From Streptomyces sp. CB03234 (GTDB lineage: Bacteria; Actinomycetota; Actinomycetes; Streptomycetales; Streptomycetaceae), in assembly GCF_001905885.1 (NCBI RefSeq), contig NZ_LIYH01000005.1:124001-188000 (forward strand): a stretch of 64,000 nt of DNA, written 5' to 3'. The translations under genes were made by a program, and so were the position numbers. Numbering within the stretch: position 1 is the stretch's first letter; every line of letters begins with the position of its first letter. Below the pieces are notes generated by a model. The model made no database searches. It worked only from the letters and a program-made list of their open reading frames with translations, and was not told the origin of the DNA. Positions 17,356 through 24,818 of the stretch are shown piece by piece.

Positions 17356-18335
17356 CGGGCCTGCACCTCCTGGGCTTCCTGCGACTGGGCGGTGGCCGCT
17401 TCCGGCTCCGGGCGGAAGACCTCGGCGATGTGGTGGCGGCGCTGTTCCATCCGTACGAGGCCGAGTCCGAGGTCGGCGACGGTGTCGCGCACGGTGTCGT
17501 ACGTCTCCTCGCCGGTGGCTTCGAGCAGCAGGATGTGGCCGGCGCCCGGCAGGCCGTCCTCCACGCGCGCGTGGAGGGTGATTCCGGCCGCGGTGAGGGC
17601 CTTGCGGAGGGCGGCCGTGCCGTCGGGGTGCGTGTCGGTGTCGGTGACCTCGACGGCGAGGGTGGTGGTGAGCTGGGTGAAGTCGCTGGTGGAGCTGGAG
17701 CGCAGCAGCGTCCCGCCGTCGATGACGACGACGTGGTCACAGGTGCGTTCGAGTTCGCCGAGGAGGTGGGAGGTGACGAGGACCGAGATGCCGAAGTCCG
17801 TGTACACGCGGCGGATGAGGCCCAGCATCTCGTCGCGGCCGACCGGGTCGAGGCCGTTGGTCGGCTCGTCGAGGAGGACCAGCTGCGGGTCGTGGACCAG
17901 GGCCTGGGCGAGTTTTACGCGCTGCTTCATGCCGGTCGAGTAGCCGCCGATGGGGCGGTAGCGCTCCTCGTACAGGCCGACGTGGCGCAGCGTGTCGGCG
18001 GTGCGCTCGCGGGCGGCGGCGGCCGGCAGGCCGGACATGCGCGCCATGTGGACGACGAACTCGGTGGCCGAGACGTCGGGCGGCAGGCAGTCGTGCTCGG
18101 GCATGTAGCCGACCCGCTCGCGGATGGCGGCGCCGCTGGTGGCGACGTCGAGGCCGAGGACTTCCGCCCGGCCTTCGGTGGCGGGGGACAGACCCAGCAG
18201 GATCTTGATCATGGTGGACTTGCCGGCTCCGTTGGCACCCACCAGTCCGGTCACACCGGGCCCGATGTCCAGGGAGAGCCGGTCGAGAGCGGTCACCCTG
18301 GGGAACCGCTTGCTGAGGCTTTCGGTCGCGATCAC
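17352..18335 (-). CDS. ABC exporter ATP-binding protein, first gene of operon
   Basis: A 327-residue ATPase. Walker A is GLVGANGAGKSTMI (near residue 30). The signature is YSTGMKQRVKLAQ, Walker B is VLLDEPTNGLDP, and the switch histidine is in LVTSHLLGELE. A C-terminal domain of about 100 residues follows. GTG 18335 is preferred because GAAGG lies about seven bases upstream; the GTG six bases earlier is too close to that site. The operon order is ATPase-permease-ATPase-permease, suggesting either one heteromeric exporter or two related ones expressed together. A perfect 20-base palindrome lies inside this coding region at 17558-17577. Confidence 0.9.
   Translation of the reverse strand: MIATESLSKRFPRVTALDRLSLDIGPGVTGLVGANGAGKSTMIKILLGLSPATEGRAEVLGLDVATSGAAIRERVGYMPEHDCLPPDVSATEFVVHMARMSGLPAAAARERTADTLRHVGLYEERYRPIGGYSTGMKQRVKLAQALVHDPQLVLLDEPTNGLDPVGRDEMLGLIRRVYTDFGISVLVTSHLLGELERTCDHVVVIDGGTLLRSSSTSDFTQLTTTLAVEVTDTDTHPDGTAALRKALTAAGITLHARVEDGLPGAGHILLLEATGEETYDTVRDTVADLGLGLVRMEQRRHHIAEVFRPEPEAATAQSQEAQEVQAR
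17558..17577. repeat. 20-base perfect palindrome inside ABC ATPase gene, copy of terminator core
   Basis: CCTCCACGCGCGCGTGGAGG is its own reverse complement and matches the core of the palindrome at 14726-14753 exactly. Here it encodes the LHARVED part of the ATPase C-terminal domain. It could be chance in a GC-rich gene, a protein-binding site, or an intragenic hairpin. Confidence 0.75.
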
Positions 18336-18570
18336 AGTCACGCCTTCGACGGTAGTGGCGCACACCACAGCGGGCGTCAGCCCTGGCGGCTGGTTCCGCG
18401 TCCGACTCCAGGCGTACGGGCCCGTAGGGGGACGCACCCACGGTGGAGGTGCGGGCCGGGTTTTCCACAGGGCGTGCACGGCTCTTGACGCAGCCGCCGA
18501 GCATTGTCACATTCATCAGTGTCAAGTTACGGACGCGTAGCGCGCCTACCGCACGGGACGGACTGGTGGC

Positions 18571-19416
18571 ATGGGCTCTGTTGGGACAGCTGAACGCACC
18601 ACGGAAGAGCTGCGCGGGTTCAGGGAGGTGCAGCGCCTGGCGTACGAATGCGCCGAGGCGGTCGCCGCGCAGCTCAAGCCGGGCGTGACGGAGCGCGAGG
18701 CGGCGCGGATGCAGCGCGAGTGGCTGCGCGGGCGTGGCGTACGGGACTGGTTCCACCTGCCGTTCGCCTGGTTCGGCGACCGCACGGCGTTCGTGAACTT
18801 CCGGATACCGCTGCAGTTCTTCCCCACGAACAAGCGGCTGGAGGCGGGGATGCCGTTCATCCTCGACATGGCCCCGGTGTACAAGGGCTTCACCGCCGAC
18901 ATCGGGTACTCGGGCTGCCTCGGCCTCAACCCCGTCCACGACAGGCTGCTCGCCGACCTGCGCGAGCACCGCGAGCTGATCCTGCGCGAGGTGCGCGAGC
19001 GCCGCCCGCTGCGGGAGATCTACGAGGACGTGGACCGGCTGATGGTGCGGCAGGGGTACGCCAACCGGCACCGCGCGTATCCCTTCGGCGTCATCGCCCA
19101 CAAGGTCGACCGGGTCAAGGAGCGCCGCTGGTCGCCGACGCTCTTCGGGTTCGGTACGCAGTCGCTGAAGGGGCTGGCGAGCGACGCCCTCCATGGCCAT
19201 CGTGACGGCTGGTCGCCGCTGTGGTCCCCGTACACCTTCTCCGACCACCCCCCGCGGCCCGGGCTGTGGGCGGTCGAGCCGCACCTCGGCTTCCGGGGTA
19301 CGGGCGCGAAGTTCGAGGAGCTCCTGGTGGTCACCGACTCCAGGGATCCCGAGCAGAGCGCGTTCTGGCTGGACGACGATCTGCCGCACGTGCGGCGCTG
19401 GGCGGAGGGACTGTGA
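18571..19416 (+). CDS. M24 family metallopeptidase-like hydrolase
   Basis: A 281-residue single-domain pita-bread protein without the N-terminal domain of PepP. Metal ligands of the fold can be placed: aspartates in FILDMAP and FTADIGYSG, glutamates in AVEPHLGF and KFEELLVV, and histidines around AYPFGVIAHKVDR. A very long, Trp-rich insertion (residues about 180-230, WSPTLFGFGTQS and GHRDGWSPLWSPYTFSD) precedes the last ligands, which is unusual for plain aminopeptidases. The stop overlaps the start of the epoxide hydrolase-SDR gene (TGATG), so the two products probably act together. Substrate is unknown; a Pro-containing peptide or amide is possible. Confidence 0.8.
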   Translation: MGSVGTAERTTEELRGFREVQRLAYECAEAVAAQLKPGVTEREAARMQREWLRGRGVRDWFHLPFAWFGDRTAFVNFRIPLQFFPTNKRLEAGMPFILDMAPVYKGFTADIGYSGCLGLNPVHDRLLADLREHRELILREVRERRPLREIYEDVDRLMVRQGYANRHRAYPFGVIAHKVDRVKERRWSPTLFGFGTQSLKGLASDALHGHRDGWSPLWSPYTFSDHPPRPGLWAVEPHLGFRGTGAKFEELLVVTDSRDPEQSAFWLDDDLPHVRRWAEGL

Positions 19417-21188
19417 TGGCGGGTCTGCTGGAGGGCGCCCGGGAGCGCCGCGTCCGTACGGGTGGGATCGAGCTGTGCGTCGCCGAGCTGGGGGACGCGT
19501 CGCGTCCGACCGTCGTGCTCGTGCACGGATACCCGGACTCCAAGGAGGTGTGGTCCGAGGTCGCGACCCGGCTGGCCGAGCACTTCCATGTGGTGCTGTA
19601 CGACGTGCGTGGCCACGGCCGTTCGACGGCACCCAAGCCACTGCGCGGCGGGTTCACGCTGGAGAAGCTGACGGACGACTTCCTGGCCGTCATCGACGCG
19701 GTCAGCCCCGACAGGCCGGTGCACCTGGTCGGGCACGACTGGGGGTCGGTGCAGTCATGGGAGTTCGTCACGGTCCGGCGCACCGAGGGGCGGATCGCCT
19801 CCTTCACCTCGATGTCCGGTCCGTCCCTGGACCACTTCGGGCACTGGATCAAGCAGCGCATGACCCGCCCCACCCCGCGCAGGGTCGGCCAGTTGCTCGG
19901 CCAGGGCGCCAAGTCCTGGTACGTGTACCTGCTGCACACGCCCGTACTGCCCGAGCTGGCCTGGCGCGGGCCGCTCGGCAAGCGGTGGCCGCAGCTGATG
20001 CGGCGCGTCGAGAAGGTCCCCGACGACGGCTACCCGACCCCGTCGCTGCCGGCCGACGCGGCGCACGGCGCCTGGCTCTACCGGGACAACGTCCGGGCGC
20101 GGCTGCTGCGCCCGCGCACCGACGCGTACGCCTACGCGCCCGTGCAGCTGATCACCCCGACCGGTGACATCTTCCTGTCGGAGCGGCTCTACGACGAGCT
20201 GGCGACGTGGGCCCCGCAGTTGGTGCGCCGTACGCTGCCGGCCAAGCACTGGGTGCCGCGCACCCGGCCGGACCAGCTGGCCGCGTGGATCACCGAGTTC
20301 GTGACGGCGCACGAGGACCAGGGCGGCGGTATGCCGGCGCCGGTGGCGGCGGGGCGGCGGTACGCGGACCGGTTCGGTGGGCAGCTGGTGCTGGTCACGG
20401 GCGCGGCGAGCGGCATCGGGCGGGCCACGGCGTTCGCGTTCGCCGAGGCGGGCGCGCGCGTGGTGGCGGTGGACCGGGACGCGGAGGGCGCGGCCCGGAC
20501 GGCCGAGATGGCCCGGCTGATCGGCGCGCCGGACGCCTGGGGCGAGGTGGTGGACGTCAGCGACGAGCAGGCCATGGAGAAGCTCGCCGAGAAGGTCGCC
20601 ACCGAGTACGGCACGGTGGACGTGCTGGTGAACAACGCGGGGATAGGCCTGTCGGGCCCCTTCCTCGACACGACGAGCGACGACTGGAAGAAGGTCCTCG
20701 ACGTCAATCTGTGGGGCGTCATCCACGGCTGCCGGATCTTCGGCCGGCAGATGGCCGAGCGGGGACAGGGCGGCCACATCGTGAACACGGCGTCCGCCGC
20801 CGCCTTCCAGCCGTCCCGGATGCTGCCCGCGTACAGCACCTCCAAGGCGGCGGTGCTGATGCTCAGCGAGTGCCTGCGCGCCGAGCTGGCCGGCCGGGGC
20901 ATCGGGGTCACGGCGATCTGCCCGGGGATCGTGAACACCAACATCACCGCCACCGCGCGCTTCGCCGGAGTGGCTGACGACGAGGAGAAGCGGCGGCAGA
21001 AGAAGACAGCCCGGCTGTACGGGCTGCGCAACTACCCGCCGGAGAAGGTGGCCGACGCGATCCTGCGGGCCGTCGTGCGGAACGAGGCGGTGGTGCCGGT
21101 GACACCGGAGGCACATGGCGCCCGGCTGCTGTCCCGGCTGGCGCCGGGCGCGCTGCGGGCGATCGCCCGGCTGGAGGCACGGCTGTGA
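19416..21188 (+). CDS. Epoxide hydrolase-like alpha/beta hydrolase fused to SDR (EphD-like)
   Basis: A 590-residue two-domain protein. Residues 1-300 form an alpha/beta hydrolase with oxyanion segment VHGYPDSKEVW, nucleophile motif LVGHDWGS (Asp nucleophile, as in epoxide hydrolases) and the C-terminal KHWVPR histidine. Residues from about 320 form a short-chain dehydrogenase with cofactor motif VTGAASGIGRA, LVNNAGIG, catalytic serine in NTASAAAF and catalytic AYSTSKAA. The same architecture is known from mycobacterial EphD, linked there to mycolic acid modification. Streptomyces lack mycolates, so the substrate here must differ. Start ATG 19416 has GGAGGGA upstream; GTG 19413 is an alternative. 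Confidence 0.88.
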   Translation: MAGLLEGARERRVRTGGIELCVAELGDASRPTVVLVHGYPDSKEVWSEVATRLAEHFHVVLYDVRGHGRSTAPKPLRGGFTLEKLTDDFLAVIDAVSPDRPVHLVGHDWGSVQSWEFVTVRRTEGRIASFTSMSGPSLDHFGHWIKQRMTRPTPRRVGQLLGQGAKSWYVYLLHTPVLPELAWRGPLGKRWPQLMRRVEKVPDDGYPTPSLPADAAHGAWLYRDNVRARLLRPRTDAYAYAPVQLITPTGDIFLSERLYDELATWAPQLVRRTLPAKHWVPRTRPDQLAAWITEFVTAHEDQGGGMPAPVAAGRRYADRFGGQLVLVTGAASGIGRATAFAFAEAGARVVAVDRDAEGAARTAEMARLIGAPDAWGEVVDVSDEQAMEKLAEKVATEYGTVDVLVNNAGIGLSGPFLDTTSDDWKKVLDVNLWGVIHGCRIFGRQMAERGQGGHIVNTASAAAFQPSRMLPAYSTSKAAVLMLSECLRAELAGRGIGVTAICPGIVNTNITATARFAGVADDEEKRRQKKTARLYGLRNYPPEKVADAILRAVVRNEAVVPVTPEAHGARLLSRLAPGALRAIARLEARL

Positions 21189-21210
21189 CGGGGCGGACCA
21201 CGGCCGCGTC

Positions 21211-21280
21211 CCGGTTCCGGTCCGGGTCCGGGTCCGGGTCCGGGTTCGGGTTCGGGTCCGGGTCCGGGTTCGGGTCCCGG
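21211..21280. repeat. Degenerate hexamer tandem repeat (GGGTCC/GGGTTC)
   Basis: About eleven units of GGGTCC or GGGTTC run between the stop of the EphD-like gene and the promoter of the MerR gene. The pattern is a simple-sequence array. No start codon with a ribosome site opens it, so I treat it as non-coding. Confidence 0.85.
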
Positions 21281-21331
21281 TGGCGGCCGTACCATCCCTC
21301 GCAGGGCGGTTCGGGGTAGCAGGGAGCGGGT

Positions 21332-22285
21332 GTGGACGAGCAGGCGGCACGGATACCGGTGGCCGAATACCGTATCGAGGACCTGGCGCACCACAGCGGC
21401 GCCACGGTCCGGACCATCCGCGCCTACCAGGACCGGGGGCTGCTGCCCAGGCCCGAGCGGCGCGGCAGGTCCAATGTGTACGGCGACGCCCATCTGGCCC
21501 GGCTGCGGCAGATCGCCGACCTGCTCGACCGCGGCTACACCCTGGCGTCCATCAAGGAACTGCTGGAGGCCTGGGACGCGGGCCGGGGCCTGGGCGGCGT
21601 CCTGGGGCTGGTCGCCGAGGTGCACGGCCCGTGGACGGACGAGGAGGCGGACCGGATCACGCGCGCGGAGCTGGTCGCCACCTTCGGCGGAACGCCGGAC
21701 GAGAAGGCGGTGGAGGAGGCCATAGAACTCGGCGTACTGGAGCGCATTCCGGGGCGCGACGACGAGTTCCTGGTGCCGAGCCCCCAGGAACTCGCGGTGG
21801 CGGCCGAGTTGTACGCCGCCGGGGTGCCGCTGTCGGCGATCTCCGGCCACCTCAGGGAACTTCGCGGCCAGGTGGAGCACATCGCCAACCGCTTCCTGGA
21901 GTTCACCATGGAGCACGTCTTCGCGCGCTACCTCGGCCACCGGCCGCCCACGGACGCGGACGCGGCGGAGGCGGCGAGCATGGTGCGGCGGCTGCGGCCG
22001 CTCGCCCAGCAGACGGTGGACGCCGAACTGGCCCGCGCCATGCGTACGTTCGCCACCCGCCACCTCCAGCAGCACCTGTCGCCCGACGGGCCATCGGTGA
22101 AGGGCGATGAGACCACACAGGTGGCCCTGCCCGCCTCGACGATTCGTGCCGTACACAGTCTTGTTGGACCTCAGAACGCGTCGGCGTTCATCACGGCGGC
22201 GACTGAACGAGAGGTACAGGCAAGGACATTGGACGCATTGGCCTCAACTTGTGGTGAAACAGCTGGAGTCGACCAAGACATATGA
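21332..22285 (+). CDS. MerR family transcriptional regulator
   Basis: A 317-residue regulator. The MerR winged helix-turn-helix is at residues about 13-80 (YRIEDLAHHSGATVRTIRAYQDRGLLP and YTLASIKELLEAWD). The rest (about 200 residues) is a helical effector region with no cysteine pair of metal sensors. Start GTG 21332 is preceded by AGGGAG. It follows the M24/EphD-like pair in the same direction after a 140-base gap with a hexamer repeat, so it could control those genes, but no operator is evident. The C-terminal part has a Gln/His-rich stretch (RHLQQHLSPDG). Confidence 0.85.
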   Translation: MDEQAARIPVAEYRIEDLAHHSGATVRTIRAYQDRGLLPRPERRGRSNVYGDAHLARLRQIADLLDRGYTLASIKELLEAWDAGRGLGGVLGLVAEVHGPWTDEEADRITRAELVATFGGTPDEKAVEEAIELGVLERIPGRDDEFLVPSPQELAVAAELYAAGVPLSAISGHLRELRGQVEHIANRFLEFTMEHVFARYLGHRPPTDADAAEAASMVRRLRPLAQQTVDAELARAMRTFATRHLQQHLSPDGPSVKGDETTQVALPASTIRAVHSLVGPQNASAFITAATEREVQARTLDALASTCGETAGVDQDI

Positions 22286-22298
22286 AAGGACACGGCTG

Positions 22299-22352
22299 TT
22301 GTCCACAGAAACGCCAATTCGCCTGTGGATAACGCGGGTTACTTGTGGATCA
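22299..22352. promoter_or_regulatory. Three DnaA boxes in front of kptA
   Basis: TTGTCCACA (22299-22307), TGTGGATAA (22324-22332, reverse) and TGTGGATCA (22344-22352, reverse) lie within 54 bases between the MerR stop and the kptA start. TTGTCCACA is the form I recall as preferred by Streptomyces DnaA; the second is the canonical box reversed. Confidence 0.65.
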
Positions 22353-22410
22353 AACCTACGAGCCTGAATTTCCGTGGCGACGGGAGCGTGATGCCTGACA
22401 CGCTCGACGC

Positions 22411-22953
22411 ATGGATGAAAGACGCACCGTAAAGGTGTCGAAGTACCTCGCGAAACACCTGCGCCACCAGCCCGAGCGGATCGGACTGGTCCTCGACCCG
22501 AACGGCTGGGTCGCGATCGAGGACCTGTTGCGGGCGGCCGCCGAGCACGGCGTACGGATCAGCCGCGCCGAGCTGGAACACGTCGTCGCCGTCAACGACA
22601 AGCGGCGCTTCACGATCGACGGCGACCGGATCCGCGCCAACCAGGGCCACACCGTCGACGTCGACCTGGACCTGCCGCCGGCCGTCCCGCCCGCGTACCT
22701 GTACCACGGCACCGTCGCCCGCAACCTGCCCGCGATCCGCGCCGAGGGGCTGCGCCCCATGGCCCGCCACCATGTCCATCTGTCGCCCGACCGCGAGACG
22801 GCGGCCCGGGTCGGCGCGCGCCGCGGCCGGCCCGTCGTGCTGTCCGTGGACGCCGGTGCCATGCACCGGGACGGCCATGTCTTCCGCGTCAGCGCCAACG
22901 GGGTCTGGCTCACCGACGCCGTACCGCCCGCCTACCTCCGGTTTTCCGGCTGA
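22411..22953 (+). CDS. kptA: RNA 2'-phosphotransferase (Tpt1/KptA family)
   Basis: A 180-residue protein of the Tpt1/KptA family, which removes an RNA 2'-phosphate using NAD+ and yields ADP-ribose 1'',2''-cyclic phosphate. The family motifs are present: SKYLAKHLRHQP (catalytic Arg-His, near residue 15), RIRANQGHT (near 72), YLYHGT (near 92) and RHHVHLSPDRETA (near 120). Start ATG 22411 gives the typical N-terminus; no strong Shine-Dalgarno is seen. Bacteria lack the tRNA splicing pathway that makes the known yeast substrate, so the cellular role is open. The gene is convergent with the LLM oxidoreductase 18 bases away. Confidence 0.93.
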   Translation: MDERRTVKVSKYLAKHLRHQPERIGLVLDPNGWVAIEDLLRAAAEHGVRISRAELEHVVAVNDKRRFTIDGDRIRANQGHTVDVDLDLPPAVPPAYLYHGTVARNLPAIRAEGLRPMARHHVHLSPDRETAARVGARRGRPVVLSVDAGAMHRDGHVFRVSANGVWLTDAVPPAYLRFSG

Positions 22954-22971
22954 CCGCCTGCCCGGCCTGCG

Positions 22972-23865
22972 TCAGCGCAGCTGGGCGAGGGCCTCCGTCG
23001 CGATCCGCTCGTACAGCTCCTCGTCGGCGGCGAACATCGTGTCCGCGATCGGCGCATGGACGACGATCTCCGTGAAGCCCAGCTCGAAGTGACGGCCCGC
23101 GAAGTCGACGAAGGCGTCGAAGGACTCCAGCGGCCGGTCCGGGGTGAACCCGCTCAGCAGGATCCTGTCCAGCTCCGCCGCGTCCCGCCCGGCGTCCGCG
23201 CACGCCTTGCCGAGCTTGTCCAGCTGCCCCAGCAGGGCCTGCCGCGACTCCTCCGGCGTACCCGTCCCGAACAGCTTCGGGTCGCCGGTCGTCACCCACG
23301 CCTGCCCGTGCCGCGCCGCCAGCTTCAGCCCGCGCGGCCCCGTGGCGGCCACCGCGAACGGCAGCCGCGGCCGCTGCACGCACCCGGGGATGTTCTGCGC
23401 CTCACCCGCCGAGTAGAACGCCCCCTCGTGCGTCACCGTCTCCTCGGTCAGCAGCCGGTCCAGCAGCGGCACGAACTCCGCGAACCGGTCCGCCCGCTGG
23501 CGCGGCGTCCACGCCTCCTGCCCCAGCGCCGTCGCGTCGAACCCGCTGCCTCCCGCGCCTATGCCCAGCGTGACCCGGCCACCGGAGATGTCGTCCAGCG
23601 AGATCAACTCCTTGGCGAGCGTGACCGGATGCCGGAAGTTCGGCGAGGTCACCAGCGTGCCCAGCCGGATCCGCTCCGTGGCCCCGGCCGCCGCCGTCAG
23701 CGTCGGAATCGCGCCGAACCACGGGCCGTCCCGGAACGGCACCCGCCACGACAGGTGGTCGTAGGTGTACGCCGTGTGGAAGCCGAGCCGCTCGGCCCGC
23801 AGCCACGCGTCGCGGCCGCCGTCGTGCCAGCGGCGGGAGGGGAGGATCACGGTGCTCAGACGCAT
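22972..23865 (-). CDS. LLM class (luciferase-like) F420- or flavin-dependent oxidoreductase
   Basis: A 297-residue TIM-barrel oxidoreductase of the luciferase-like superfamily. Typical segments are the start MRLSTVILPSRRW, HTAYTYDHLSW near residue 32, the RIRLGTLVTSPNFRHP strand near 67, and GGRVTLGIGAGGSGFD near 95. Many actinobacterial members use F420; FMN cannot be excluded. Start ATG 23865 gives a normal-length protein. It is divergent from the HAD phosphatase with an 95-base gap. Substrate is unknown. Confidence 0.88.
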   Translation of the reverse strand: MRLSTVILPSRRWHDGGRDAWLRAERLGFHTAYTYDHLSWRVPFRDGPWFGAIPTLTAAAGATERIRLGTLVTSPNFRHPVTLAKELISLDDISGGRVTLGIGAGGSGFDATALGQEAWTPRQRADRFAEFVPLLDRLLTEETVTHEGAFYSAGEAQNIPGCVQRPRLPFAVAATGPRGLKLAARHGQAWVTTGDPKLFGTGTPEESRQALLGQLDKLGKACADAGRDAAELDRILLSGFTPDRPLESFDAFVDFAGRHFELGFTEIVVHAPIADTMFAADEELYERIATEALAQLR

Positions 23866-23960
23866 GGAACGAGCCTACGGTGCCCCACTGACAACCCCGG
23901 CCTGGCTCAGATGTGCAGCTATCCGCACGCCCGTGCAGCCCGTACGGGACAATGGACGGC

Positions 23961-24818
23961 GTGACCTCAGCGACCTCTCCCCGGCCCCGGCCCACGGCAC
24001 ACCGACGTCCCCGGCTGATCGCCACGGACCTGGACGGAACGCTCCTGCGCGACGACAAATCGGTCTCCGACCGGACGATCTCGGCACTCGCCGCCGCCGA
24101 GGAGGCCGGCATCGAGGTCTTCTTCGTCACCGGCCGCCCCGCCCGCTGGATGGGCGTCGTCAGCGACCACGTCCACGGGCACGGCCTGGCGATCTGTGCC
24201 AACGGCGCGGCCGTCGTCGACCTCCACTCCGGCGGCAAGCTGCTGGAGGTCCGGCCGCTGGAGCGGGAGACCGCCCTCCACGTCGTACAGACGCTCCGCC
24301 GTGAGGCACCCGGCACCGCCTTCGCGGTCGAGCTCGCCACCGGCTTCCACTACGAGCCCGACTACCCGCCCTTCTGGCTCGACCCGTCCGCCACCATCGC
24401 CCCCGCCGAGAAGCTCCTGCACGAGGACGAGCCCGGCACCGGCGCGCCCGTGCTCAAGCTGCTCGCCCACCACGCCGACCTGACGCCCGACGGCTTCCTC
24501 GCCCTGGCCCGTACGGCCGCCGGTGACCGGGCGAGCATCACCCGCTCCAGCCCCAGCGCGCTGCTGGAGATCAGCGGCCTGGGCGTCTCCAAGGCCAGCA
24601 CGCTCGCCCTGTGCTGCGCCGAGCGCGGCATCTCGGCCGACGAGGTGGTGGCGTTCGGGGACATGCCGAACGACATCGAGATGCTGTCCTGGGCCGGCCG
24701 CTCCTACGCGATGGGCAACGCGCACCCGGACGTGGTCGCCGCCGCCTCCGGCCGGACGGTGGCGAACAACGAGGACGGTGTCGCGCGCGTCATCGAGGAC
24801 ATCCTCGGCAGTCAGTGA
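23961..24818 (+). CDS. Cof-type HAD superfamily phosphatase
   Basis: A 285-residue HAD-IIB hydrolase. Motif I is ATDLDGTLLRDDK (near residue 20), motif II FFVTGRP, the motif III lysine lies in GVSKASTL, and motif IV FGDMPNDIEML is near residue 230. Start GTG 23961 is preferred: a -10-like GACAAT lies about ten bases before it and there is no ribosome site, suggesting a leaderless mRNA. ATG 23952 is the alternative. The N-terminus has a Pro/Arg-rich extension (PRPRPTAHRRPR). Its stop overlaps the convergent M23 gene by seven bases. Confidence 0.9.
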   Translation: MTSATSPRPRPTAHRRPRLIATDLDGTLLRDDKSVSDRTISALAAAEEAGIEVFFVTGRPARWMGVVSDHVHGHGLAICANGAAVVDLHSGGKLLEVRPLERETALHVVQTLRREAPGTAFAVELATGFHYEPDYPPFWLDPSATIAPAEKLLHEDEPGTGAPVLKLLAHHADLTPDGFLALARTAAGDRASITRSSPSALLEISGLGVSKASTLALCCAERGISADEVVAFGDMPNDIEMLSWAGRSYAMGNAHPDVVAAASGRTVANNEDGVARVIEDILGSQ

